Assembly: GCF_000424065.1 (NCBI RefSeq) | Contig: NZ_AUJE01000017.1 | Coordinates: 19,745-83,744, forward strand | Reading direction: 5' to 3' | Source of the DNA: Selenomonas ruminantium subsp. ruminantium ATCC 12561 | Lineage (GTDB): Bacteria > Bacillota > Negativicutes > Selenomonadales > Selenomonadaceae | DNA: 64,000 nucleotides | In this document: piece by piece, positions 9,359 to 18,032 of the stretch | How the letters are laid out: every line of letters starts with the position of its first letter | Numbering within the stretch: position 1 is the first letter of the stretch | Notes under the pieces: generated by a model | The model's input: only the letters and a program-made list of their open reading frames with translations | What the model was told of the DNA's origin: nothing | Databases searched by the model: none | Position numbers and translations under genes: made by a program

Positions 9359-9570
9359 CTTTTGTTACGCTCACATACAGCTTCAATAATCCTCTCCTGT
9401 ATATTACCGCCATTTCACCGCCAATCACCGCCATTTTTCTCCGAACTTGTCCGAACTTTTATCTTTAAGCGACATCTTGAGCGTCACCTTGGGCGTCATC
9501 TTGAGCGTCATTCTTTCCCTCAACGTAATATGACACCTCACGCTCGATGACAGCAGACAAAAAGGGATTA
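9324..9570 (-). pseudogene. Possible remnant of a decayed gene tail with DAQ repeats
   Basis: One minus-strand frame reads through VIEREVSYYVEGK, then NDAQ-DDAQ-GDAQ-DVA, then two stops, then KFGQVRRKMAVIGGEMAV. A shift to another frame gives NIQERIIEAVCERNKR. This order (short repeat linker, FG-type linker, start of a winged helix) is what the C-terminal part of AlbA_2-type ATP-binding proteins looks like. The repeat is four 12-base units at 9464-9511. No intact ORF or start is present. This is the only content I can propose for this 250-base stretch. Confidence 0.3.
9464..9511. repeat. Four tandem 12-bp units
   Basis: Units CTTGAGCGTCAC, CTTGGGCGTCAT and CTTGAGCGTCAT follow each other at 9476-9511, with a more degenerate copy at 9464-9475. 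On the minus strand they encode the repeated residues D-A-Q-(D/G). Confidence 0.7.
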
Positions 9571-9620
9571 TTCCTGCGTTAGTACACGCTGCGCGTGTAA
9601 ATCGCTTAAGAATAATCCCT
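9560..9620 (-). terminator. Terminator of the polyamine operon
   Basis: Perfect 11-base arms AGGGATTATTC/GAATAATCCCT (9563-9573 and 9610-9620) enclose a smaller CACGC/GCGTG hairpin. A T-tract follows on the minus strand. It begins 45 bases after the last polyamine gene. Confidence 0.75.
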
Positions 9621-9664
9621 CTTTGCCTGCCGAAGTTACAACAGCATTATTTTCTTCGATAATT

Positions 9665-10539
<875 letters not shown>

Positions 10540-10540
<1 letters not shown>

Positions 10541-11670
10541 TATCTCACCTCGTGTCTCTGCGTGATGGAAGGAATCTGCTGGGTCAGGCAATGGAAGTTA
10601 CCGCCACCCACGATTACGGCTCTGGCAGGCAAGGGCACAACTTGGCGCTCCGGGAAACATTCCCCTAAGATACGCTGTGCCTCCCTGTCCATTTCATCAC
10701 CAAACTGCGGCAGAATGACCTTGCCGTTGCAAAGATAGAAATTCACATAGCTGGCCGCCAGCCGTTCCCCCGGCTCCCGCCTGTCCTCGCCGTCCTCGAA
10801 GGTAAAGCTGTTTGCTTCGTCCTCGGTGATGCAGACAGGCTTTTGAGGAATGGGCAGTTTATGAATGATAAACTTACGCCCCTTGGCATCCGTAGCCGCC
10901 TCCAGCACGGCTAAATCTGCCTGACTTAGCGCATACTGCGGGTCCATCTTATCCTCCGTCCACGCCAGCAGGACTTCACCGGGCTTTACAAAGGCAAAGA
11001 CATTATCCACATGCTCGTTGGTTTCATCATTATAAATGCCCCGTGGCAGCCAAATGACCTTTTCTGCGCCGAGATATTGCAGCAGCTTTGCTTCAATCTG
11101 CTCTTTTGATAATTCAGGGTTACGCCCTTTGGACAGCAGGCAGGCTTCGGTCACAACGACCGTTCCTTCACCATCCACATGGATGGAGCCGCCTTCGAGC
11201 ACGAAATCCCCGGCATCATAAATATCATCATGCAGGGCCGTGCACATCTTCTCCGCCGCCGCATCATCCTGCGCGTAATCCGAGTAAAGACCGTCAAAAT
11301 TGCCGCCCCAGGCATTGAAGCGCCAGTTAATGCCCCGGCGCCGGCCTTGGCCATCAACGACATAGGTCGGCCCCATATCTCTAGCCCAGGCATCGTCCGT
11401 GGGAATGGCCAGATAATGGATATGTTCCTGCGGCAGGCCCCCCAGCATTGCTTCTGCCTGCGCGCGGTGCGATTCATCCACGAGCAGATAAAGCTCTTCC
11501 ACGGCAGAAATCTCGCGAATCAGCTCCACAAACACCGGCTGCACATCCGCGCCATTATTCGTCCACGAGCCGGGCCGGGTGGGCCAAATCAGGAAGGTTC
11601 CTGCATGGGGTGCAAACTCAGCGGGCATATAAAAGCCATCGGCTTTGGGTGTACTATCCTTTATCCTCAT
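10540..11670 (-). CDS. aguA: Agmatine deiminase
   Basis: A 376-residue agmatine iminohydrolase of the guanidino-group-modifying superfamily. It converts agmatine to N-carbamoylputrescine, the substrate of the next gene. The catalytic Cys lies in GGGNFHCLTQQIP near the C terminus and the N-terminal motif TFLIWPTRPGSW is typical. It overlaps the upstream decarboxylase by four bases (ATGA) and the downstream amidase by one base. Together with the arginine decarboxylase at the head of the operon it completes arginine to agmatine to putrescine. Confidence 0.94.
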
Positions 11671-12842
11671 GACAATCGTTCCTTAAAGTCCTGATAACCA
11701 AATTTTTTAACCAAAGTGCAATCTCCATTAGCAGCCATCTTCCAAATGGCAGGCAAAGCCATGCCATTGAAGGTATTGTTCTTGACCATGGAATAGATGG
11801 CCATATCCTCAAAATAGAGCCTGTCTCCCGGCAGGATTTCCCGGTCAAAGGAATAATCGCCAATAATATCCCCCGCCAGACAAGTACAGGAGGAAAGCTT
11901 GTAGGTATATGCCTTCTCCCCTGCCTCGCCGGAATCCTTGAGGGGCGGCCGATAGGGCATTTCCAACACATCGGGCATATGGCAGGCGGCTGACGCGTCA
12001 AGGAGCAGGATATTTACGCCATGATTTTTGACTGTATCCAGCACCTCCGTAACGAGATAACCCGCATTGAGCGCCACGGCTTCGCCGGGTTCAAGATAGA
12101 CTTCCACCGTATATTTTTCTTTGACGCCCTTAACCAGGTCAATCAATAGCTGACGGTCATAATCCGCCCGCGTGATATGATGGCCGCCGCCCATATTGAG
12201 CCAATGAATATTATCCTTTTCCAGCCAGCAGCCAAATTTCTGCTCTACGGCCTGCAAAGTCTTGGCCAAAGCATCACTGTTCTGTTCGCAAAGGGTATGG
12301 AAGTGCAAACCGTCAAGCAAATTCCAAAGCTGCGGTTCAGCTTCTACCGCCTGGGCAAAATCCTCTGCCGTAACGCCCAAGCGCGAACCGGGTGCACAGG
12401 GGTCGTAGATGGCATGTTCCTGCGTCGAGCATTCGGGATTGATGCGCAGGCCAATGCCATGCGCTATGCCCCGCGCCTGCTGAATTTCCTTAACCTTGGC
12501 GCCAAAGCGGCGCAACTGGGAAAAGGAATTGAAGATTACATGGTCGCAGATAGCGGCAATCTCTTCGATTTCCTCAGGACGGTAGGCAGGAGAAAACACA
12601 TGGTTCTCCCCCGTCATTTCCTCATGGCCCAAGCGCGCCTCATAAAGGCCGCTGGCGGTAGCGCCGTCAAGGTACTTGCCAATCAAGGGATACTCGGCAA
12701 ACATTGAAAAGCATTTCTGCGCCAGCAGGATTTTGCAGCCTGCCGCCTCTTTGACCTGCTGCAAAGTCCGCAGGTTATTCTCTAAGGCCTGCTCATCCAC
12801 CACATAGGCGGGCGTGGGCACTTTGTCGATTTTCATGCGCAT
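11667..12842 (-). CDS. nspC: Carboxynorspermidine/carboxyspermidine decarboxylase
   Basis: A 391-residue PLP enzyme of the alanine racemase-like fold III group. It decarboxylates carboxyspermidine (or carboxynorspermidine) to the triamine. The PLP lysine is in KILLAQKCFS near residue 41; the substrate-site Cys is probably in LLDASAACHM and the C-terminal half carries EPGEAVALNAGY. ATG 12842 or ATG 12836 may be the start; the Shine-Dalgarno sequence is weak, consistent with coupling to the dehydrogenase stop three bases upstream. A TGACGCGTCA palindrome (11991-12000) encodes part of LLDASA. Substrate choice (spermidine or norspermidine series) cannot be read from sequence. Confidence 0.92.
   Translation of the reverse strand: MRMKIDKVPTPAYVVDEQALENNLRTLQQVKEAAGCKILLAQKCFSMFAEYPLIGKYLDGATASGLYEARLGHEEMTGENHVFSPAYRPEEIEEIAAICDHVIFNSFSQLRRFGAKVKEIQQARGIAHGIGLRINPECSTQEHAIYDPCAPGSRLGVTAEDFAQAVEAEPQLWNLLDGLHFHTLCEQNSDALAKTLQAVEQKFGCWLEKDNIHWLNMGGGHHITRADYDRQLLIDLVKGVKEKYTVEVYLEPGEAVALNAGYLVTEVLDTVKNHGVNILLLDASAACHMPDVLEMPYRPPLKDSGEAGEKAYTYKLSSCTCLAGDIIGDYSFDREILPGDRLYFEDMAIYSMVKNNTFNGMALPAIWKMAANGDCTLVKKFGYQDFKERLS
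11991..12000. repeat. TGACGCGTCA palindrome inside nspC
   Basis: A single member of the TGACNNGTCA family lying in a conserved coding stretch, where it reads as Asp-Ala-Ser. It is therefore a sequence preference and not an insertion. Confidence 0.6.
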
Positions 12843-12845
12843 TTC

Positions 12846-14105
12846 TTAGTCCACCAGCACCGGATTTTCTTCGACCTTCCAGGGCAGGCCCCATTTATTG
12901 AGGGCTTCCATATACGGGTCCGGGTCGAACTCGTCCGTGGTGAACACGCCGGGCTTTTTCCACTGGCCCGTGGCGACAAGCATAGCACCAATCATAGCGG
13001 GAACGCCGGTGGTATAGGAGATGGCCTGCGAGCCGACTTCCTTGAAGCATTCCTGATGGTCGCAGACATTGTAGATATAGATGGAACGTTCCTTGCCGTC
13101 CTTCTTGCCCGTAAAGATGCAGCCGATATTCGTCTTGCCCTTCGTGCGCGGGCCGAGGGAGGCCGGGTCGGGCAGCAGGGCTTTAAGGAACTGAATCGGC
13201 ACGATTTCCTGCCCGTTGTAGTTAATCGGCGTCGTGGAGAGCATGCCCACGTTTTCGAGGCAGCGCATATGGTCCAGATAGCTCTGGCCAAAAGTCATAA
13301 AGAAGCGGATGCGCTTGACTTCGGGCATATTGCGGCCGAGAGCCTCGATTTCCTCATGGTGCAGCAAATACATATCCTTCTTGCCCACGCCCTCGAAGTC
13401 ATACTCCCGCTTGATGCTCATGGCCGGAATCTCAATCCATTTGCCATTTTCCATATAGGAGCCGGGCGCAGAAACCTCGCGCAGGTTGATTTCGGGGTTG
13501 AAGTTCGTGGCAAAGGGATAACCATGGTCGCCGCCGTTGCAGTCGAGGATATCAATGGTGTCGATGGTGTCAAAGTAATGTTTCTTGGCATAAGCGGCAA
13601 ATACCGAGGTTACGCCCGGGTCAAAGCCTGTGCCTAAAAGTGCCGTCAGGCCCGCATTCTTGAACTTATCTTCATAGGCCCACTGCCAGGAATAGTCAAA
13701 GTACGCGGAGAAGCCCAAATCCTGGCAGCGCTTTTCGTAAATCTTGCGCCATTCCGGGTCTTCCGTATCTTCCGGCTCGTAGTTTGCCGTGTCGATATAA
13801 TCCACGCCGGCAGCCAGGCAGGCATCCATAATGGTCAGATCCTGATAAGGCAGAGCCACATTGAGCACAGCATCCGGCTTATAATCTTTAATCAGCTTGG
13901 TCAGTGCTTCCACATCATCGGCATCAATCTGCGCTGTGGTGATTTTCGTCTTCGTCTGGCCCTGCAGTTTTTCTTTCAAGGCATCGCACTTGGAAACCGT
14001 GCGGCTGGCAATCATCAGTTCGTCGAATACCTCATCATTCTGACATACCTTATGGATAGCTACGCTGGCTACACCACCGCAGCCAATAATCATTAATCTG
14101 CTCAT
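12846..14105 (-). CDS. Carboxynorspermidine/carboxyspermidine dehydrogenase (saccharopine dehydrogenase family)
   Basis: A 419-residue NAD(P)H-dependent enzyme of the saccharopine dehydrogenase family. It condenses aspartate semialdehyde with a diamine (putrescine, or possibly agmatine) and reduces the imine to the carboxy-triamine that the next gene decarboxylates. The Rossmann motif is at the N terminus (MIIGCGGVASVAIHKV). The segment GVDYIDTANYEPEDT is characteristic of the carboxynorspermidine branch. It overlaps the speE stop by four bases (ATGA). The pairing with nspC and with the putrescine genes supports the polyamine role rather than lysine metabolism. Confidence 0.9.
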   Translation of the reverse strand: MSRLMIIGCGGVASVAIHKVCQNDEVFDELMIASRTVSKCDALKEKLQGQTKTKITTAQIDADDVEALTKLIKDYKPDAVLNVALPYQDLTIMDACLAAGVDYIDTANYEPEDTEDPEWRKIYEKRCQDLGFSAYFDYSWQWAYEDKFKNAGLTALLGTGFDPGVTSVFAAYAKKHYFDTIDTIDILDCNGGDHGYPFATNFNPEINLREVSAPGSYMENGKWIEIPAMSIKREYDFEGVGKKDMYLLHHEEIEALGRNMPEVKRIRFFMTFGQSYLDHMRCLENVGMLSTTPINYNGQEIVPIQFLKALLPDPASLGPRTKGKTNIGCIFTGKKDGKERSIYIYNVCDHQECFKEVGSQAISYTTGVPAMIGAMLVATGQWKKPGVFTTDEFDPDPYMEALNKWGLPWKVEENPVLVD

Positions 14106-14959
14106 TTCTGTTCCTCCTCCGATAAAATATCCTCAACATATTTGGGCAGCATAAAAGCGCCCTTATGCAGATGGGTCGTATAATACCAGGTCTTGAGTCC
14201 GCGCTTGTTCCAACGCTTGGCGTCAAAATCCTTCAAGGGATGGTACTTTTTGGACGCAAAACCGAACATCCAAAGCCCTGCCGGACAGGTCGGAATTCCC
14301 GCCTGATAAACGCGGCTCACCGGAAAGCTCTGATAGGCCTTGCGGTGCATGGCGCGGAATGCTGCCTCATCCTCATCATAAAACGGGCTGCCATGCTGAT
14401 AAACCATAATGCCGTCATCATGCAGGGCACGATAACAGTTGCCATAGAACTCGCGCGTAAAGAGTCCTTCCGTATGGCCAAAGGGGTCGGTCGAATCGTT
14501 GATGATGAGGTCATACTTATCCCGGCAGCGCCGCAAAAAGCGCAGACCATCCATATTCGTAATCTTCACCCGTGCATCATCAAACCCCTTAGCCGTTTCG
14601 GGGAAAAACTCCCGCGATACTTCGATGAACATTTCATCCGGCTCCACCACATCGATGGACTCAATCTCCGGGTACTGGGTCAGGACTTTAGCGACACCAC
14701 CATCGCCGCCGCCGATTATCAGCACATTTTTTACGCTTGGATGAACGGCCATGGGCACATGCACCACCATTTCGTTGTAGATGAATTCATCTGCCTCCGA
14801 AAAGATAATTTCGCCATCGAGCACAATCATCCTGCCAAATTCCCGCGATTCAAACACATCAATGCGCTGATATTCACTCTGCTTGGAAAAAAGCTGTTTA
14901 TCCACCCGCACAGAGGTTTTGACATTTTCCGTATCCATCTGGGAAAACCATATTTCCAT
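14102..14959 (-). CDS. speE: Spermidine synthase-like aminopropyltransferase
   Basis: A 285-residue SpeE-family protein. The SAM-fold glycine motif is GGGDGGVAKVL, the acidic binding residue follows in DVVEPDE, and the catalytic Asp region reads INDSTDPFG. Start ATG 14959 has AGGAGG seven bases upstream; a longer frame would run into the palindrome cluster. The usual substrate is decarboxylated SAM, made by SpeD, but no speD is in this operon. The enzyme may use SpeD encoded elsewhere, or another substrate. It is the second gene of the operon and overlaps the dehydrogenase gene by four bases. Confidence 0.88.
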   Translation of the reverse strand: MEIWFSQMDTENVKTSVRVDKQLFSKQSEYQRIDVFESREFGRMIVLDGEIIFSEADEFIYNEMVVHVPMAVHPSVKNVLIIGGGDGGVAKVLTQYPEIESIDVVEPDEMFIEVSREFFPETAKGFDDARVKITNMDGLRFLRRCRDKYDLIINDSTDPFGHTEGLFTREFYGNCYRALHDDGIMVYQHGSPFYDEDEAAFRAMHRKAYQSFPVSRVYQAGIPTCPAGLWMFGFASKKYHPLKDFDAKRWNKRGLKTWYYTTHLHKGAFMLPKYVEDILSEEEQK

Positions 14960-14974
14960 GTATCTGCCTCCTTT

Positions 14975-15010
14975 TGACCCGTCAATCTGACCGGTCAAGT
15001 TGACTGGTCA
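14975..15010. repeat. Three TGACNNGTCA palindromes at exact 13-bp spacing
   Basis: TGACCCGTCA (14975-14984), TGACCGGTCA (14988-14997) and TGACTGGTCA (15001-15010) fill the gap between the decarboxylase stop and the speE Shine-Dalgarno sequence. The last copy overlaps the decarboxylase stop codon. Regular spacing suggests either a binding array or tandem growth. Confidence 0.75.
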
Positions 15011-16462
15011 AATTTCCGTCAAAATGCGCATTTCCCGGCATTCCAAATCCTGCGTTCCCTGCAGGGAACAGCCCTTTTCCCGCGCGTATTCGATATAGTC
15101 GAGAATCTCCTGGGTAATGCGCTCGCCCGGTGTCAGAATGGGAATTCCCGGCGGATAGCACATAAGCATTTCCCCTGCCACCCGTCCTACAGTTTTCTCC
15201 AAGGGCAATTTCTCGCCCTGTGCATAGAATGCCTCCCGCGGACTCATCACGAGCTCCGGGGCGATGAACTCCCCGCAGTAAAGTTCCTTTTTGTCCTTGC
15301 CGGCGCGGTCGGCAATATCTTCGAGCGCACCTACGAGCCGTTCGATATCGCGAATGCGGTCGCCGATGGAAATATAGGCCAGAATATTGCCGATATCGCC
15401 GAATTCAATCTGAATATCGTACTCGTCGCGCAGCATATCGTAGACCTCAATGCCCGTCATGCCAATGCCCTGCGTGAAAACGGAAAGTTTCGTCACATCA
15501 AAGTCAAATACGCTGTCCCCATCGATAAGTTCCCGCCCATAGGCATAAAAGCCGCCAATCTCATTGATTTCCGCGCGGGCATACTCCGCCATGGAGCTGA
15601 CCTTCTCAAAGGACTCGCGGCCATGCAGGGCCAGATTGCGGCGGGACAGGTCAAGACTGGAAATCAGCAGATAGGACGCACTCGTCGTCTGCGTCAAGTT
15701 GATAATCTGCTGCACATATTCAGCGTCCACACCCTTACCACAGAGCATAATGGAACTCTGCGTCAGACTGCCGCCGGATTTATGCATGGAAACAGCCGCC
15801 AAATCCGCTCCGGCAGCCATGCCCGAAATCGGCAGATTATCACCAAAGTACAAATGCGTGCCATGCGCCTCGTCCACGAGCACTTTCATGCCGGCCTTAT
15901 GGGCAATATCCACAATGCCCTTTAGGTCGGATGCGATGCCATAATAAGTGGGATTGTTGACAAAGATGGCCTTGGCCTGGGGATGCTCGCGGATGGCCCT
16001 CTCCACATCCGACAGCGCCATGCCCGTGGCAATGCCAATCTGATGATTGACCCGTACCGGCACATAAACCGGTATGCCGCCGCAGAGCACCAACGCATTG
16101 ATGACGCTTTTATGTACATTGCGCGGCAGCAGGATTTCTTCCCCCGCCCGCACCGTCGCGAGCACCATCGCCTGCACCGCCGAAGTGGTGCCATGCACCA
16201 TAAAAAACGCTTTCTGCGCGCCAAAGGCATCGGCGGTCAGTTCCTCCGCTTCCTTGATTACCGAAACCGGATGACTTAAATTATCCAGCATCTTCATGGA
16301 ATTGACATCGACGCCCACGCATTTTTCGCCTAGAAAATCCACGAGTTCCGGGTTGCCCCGCCCCCGCTTATGCCCGGGCACATCAAAGGGCACAACGCGC
16401 CGCTTGCGCAATTCTAACATGGCTTCGTATACAGGGGCCGTATGTTGACTGATTCTATCCAT
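15008..16462 (-). CDS. speA: Arginine (Orn/Lys/Arg-family) decarboxylase
   Basis: A 484-residue PLP fold I decarboxylase of the Orn/Lys/Arg major-domain family. The PLP lysine is in SMHKSGGSLTQ, preceded by the conserved DEAHGTHLYF. In Gram-positive lineages this short form without the N-terminal wing domain is usually the biosynthetic arginine decarboxylase. The agmatine-using genes downstream support arginine as substrate; lysine cannot be excluded. Start ATG 16462 follows GGAGGGGAAA; the longer frame to 16546 would cover the promoter. First gene of the operon. Confidence 0.9.
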   Translation of the reverse strand: MDRISQHTAPVYEAMLELRKRRVVPFDVPGHKRGRGNPELVDFLGEKCVGVDVNSMKMLDNLSHPVSVIKEAEELTADAFGAQKAFFMVHGTTSAVQAMVLATVRAGEEILLPRNVHKSVINALVLCGGIPVYVPVRVNHQIGIATGMALSDVERAIREHPQAKAIFVNNPTYYGIASDLKGIVDIAHKAGMKVLVDEAHGTHLYFGDNLPISGMAAGADLAAVSMHKSGGSLTQSSIMLCGKGVDAEYVQQIINLTQTTSASYLLISSLDLSRRNLALHGRESFEKVSSMAEYARAEINEIGGFYAYGRELIDGDSVFDFDVTKLSVFTQGIGMTGIEVYDMLRDEYDIQIEFGDIGNILAYISIGDRIRDIERLVGALEDIADRAGKDKKELYCGEFIAPELVMSPREAFYAQGEKLPLEKTVGRVAGEMLMCYPPGIPILTPGERITQEILDYIEYAREKGCSLQGTQDLECREMRILTEI

Positions 16463-16517
16463 TTTCCCCTCCCAGATAAAGATTCCGACAATTATCACTA
16501 ATGTCGTTACTTCTAAA

Positions 16518-16546
16518 ATTTTACAGTTTCTTAAAAGATTAAGCAA
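16518..16546 (-). promoter_or_regulatory. Promoter of the polyamine operon
   Basis: On the minus strand TTGCTT (16541-16546) and TAAAAT (16518-16523) are 17 bases apart, giving a leader of about 50 bases before speA. No riboswitch-like structure is seen in that leader. Confidence 0.55.
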
Positions 16547-16571
16547 GTAAAATTATTTTATGTTTTTACCA

Positions 16572-16612
16572 AATAAAAAACCGTCTGGACAAAATTCTTG
16601 TTCCAAACGGTT
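16572..16612 (-). terminator. Terminator after the OFA transporter gene
   Basis: Arms AACCGT/ACGGTT with inner TGGAACA/TGTCCA-type pairing (16579-16612), then a T-rich tract on the minus strand. It lies 38 bases past the transporter stop. Its first half is almost the same as that of the hairpin on the other side of the transporter. Confidence 0.75.
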
Positions 16613-16649
16613 GATATGTTAATCAGAAGTTGATGGCCAACTAGATTTT

Positions 16650-17864
16650 TTAATGAACCTGCGGCGTCTGCACCGGTACTGCCGCCGTGTTGCCATGGAA
16701 TTTCAGCACCGTGGCAATCAAAAGATTCAGCACAAAGCAGGCGCCAAAGAAGTACAAGGTATCTGCATAACTATGGGTGTGTTCCCAAAACCAGGCTACA
16801 ATGGTGGGCCCCACGACACCGGCTATGCCCCAGGCTGTGAGCACGCGGCCGTGGATGGCGCTGAGTTCCTTCGTGCCAAAGATATCGGAAAGATAGGCCG
16901 GCATGCAGGAAAAGCCACCGCCGTAACAGCTGATAATCAGAAACACCAGCATCTGGAACAACATGGCATCACGCGTGCCTGCCAGCAGCCAGAACGCAGC
17001 TGTTTCCAAGGCAAAGAACACCATATAGGTAAGCCCGCGCCCCAGATAGTCCGAAAGGGTTGACCAAAGGATGCGCCCGCCGCCATTTAAGAGGCCGATA
17101 ATGCCCACCATCGAAGCTGCCTGCGCCGCATCCATGCCCGTGACCTGCTGCGCCATCGGCGAAGCCACCGCCAAAAGGCCAATGCCGCAGGTGATGTTGA
17201 CAAAGAATATCCACCAGAGAGCACCAAACTGCCAGGTCTTGATGGCTTCGGCCGCCGTAGCACCATGCTGCAGTTTCTTGACTACGGAACTGCCCTCCGG
17301 CAGTACCGGCGGCTGCAGATACATGGCCGACGCGCCAATCAGCACCATATAGACCGTGCCCAAAATCAGGAAATTTTCCACCAGACCAAACTGCGCCGTC
17401 AGATACTGCATCACCGGCCCGGCAAGCAAGGCCGCAAAGCCAAAGCCCATAATGGCCAGCCCCGTGGCAAAGCCGCGATGATTGGGAAAATACTTGACCA
17501 ATGTTGATACCGGCGTAATGTAGCCCACGCCCAAACCAATACCGCCAATCACACCATAAAAGAGATAGAGCAGCGGCAGGCTGTGCAGATAAAAAGCCAG
17601 CGCCGTACCGAACATTCCTGTGCCGAAGAAGGCCATGGACAGAAGTCCGCTTTTCTTCGGGCCATGTTTTTCCACAAACCGCCCCAAGAACCCTGCGGAC
17701 ATGCCCAAAAACAGAATAGCCAAAGAAAACGTCCAGGTCGTCTCCGACAGGGTAAAGCCCATCTCCGCCATAATCGGACGGGTCAAAACACTCCAGGCAT
17801 AGACGCTGCCGATGGAAATATGGATTCCCACTGCAGCCAGAGCAATCAGCCAACGATTCCGCAT
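16650..17864 (-). CDS. MFS transporter, oxalate/formate antiporter (OFA) family
   Basis: A 404-residue inner-membrane protein with about 12 hydrophobic segments and the OFA-type N terminus GIHISIGSVYAWSVLTRPI. The loop after TM2 contains the short motif GRFVEKHGPKKSG. OFA transporters exchange organic anions such as oxalate and formate or carry other monocarboxylates; the substrate here is not readable. Start ATG 17864 is preferred over ATG 17873 because the AAGGA sequence abuts the upstream ATG. It stands alone between two terminators. Confidence 0.85.
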   Translation of the reverse strand: MRNRWLIALAAVGIHISIGSVYAWSVLTRPIMAEMGFTLSETTWTFSLAILFLGMSAGFLGRFVEKHGPKKSGLLSMAFFGTGMFGTALAFYLHSLPLLYLFYGVIGGIGLGVGYITPVSTLVKYFPNHRGFATGLAIMGFGFAALLAGPVMQYLTAQFGLVENFLILGTVYMVLIGASAMYLQPPVLPEGSSVVKKLQHGATAAEAIKTWQFGALWWIFFVNITCGIGLLAVASPMAQQVTGMDAAQAASMVGIIGLLNGGGRILWSTLSDYLGRGLTYMVFFALETAAFWLLAGTRDAMLFQMLVFLIISCYGGGFSCMPAYLSDIFGTKELSAIHGRVLTAWGIAGVVGPTIVAWFWEHTHSYADTLYFFGACFVLNLLIATVLKFHGNTAAVPVQTPQVH

Positions 17865-17925
17865 GAAAACCATCCTTTCTGCTGTATAAACAGCAAGCGA
17901 AAAGAGATTTTTCCCGGCGGGCAAA

Positions 17926-17963
17926 ACAAAAACCGCCTGGACAAAAATCTCTGCCCAGACGGT
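17926..17963 (-). terminator. Terminator after the trehalose operon
   Basis: Arms ACCGCCTGG/CCAGACGGT (17932-17963) with one mismatch, followed by a T-tract on the minus strand. It sits 70 bases past the trehalase stop and 60 bases before the transporter start. Confidence 0.75.
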
Positions 17964-18032
17964 CGGCTTATCTTAACCATACAGTGCATGTGGTCATTTC
18001 CACTTATCCGTCAGCCCTGCATGGCCTGTTTA

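Noticed and set aside
9464..9511. CRISPR-like array
   Set aside because: Units are 12 bases long, directly adjacent and without spacers; they encode a short peptide repeat.
16463..16546. N-terminal extension of the arginine decarboxylase
   Set aside because: It would cover the promoter and the Shine-Dalgarno sequence GGAGGGG; family proteins begin near ATG 16462.
17881..17894. GCTGTATAAACAGC palindrome before the OFA transporter as an SOS box
   Set aside because: It shares only CTGT/ACAG half-sites with the E. coli LexA box at the wrong spacing and the gene has no link to DNA damage.
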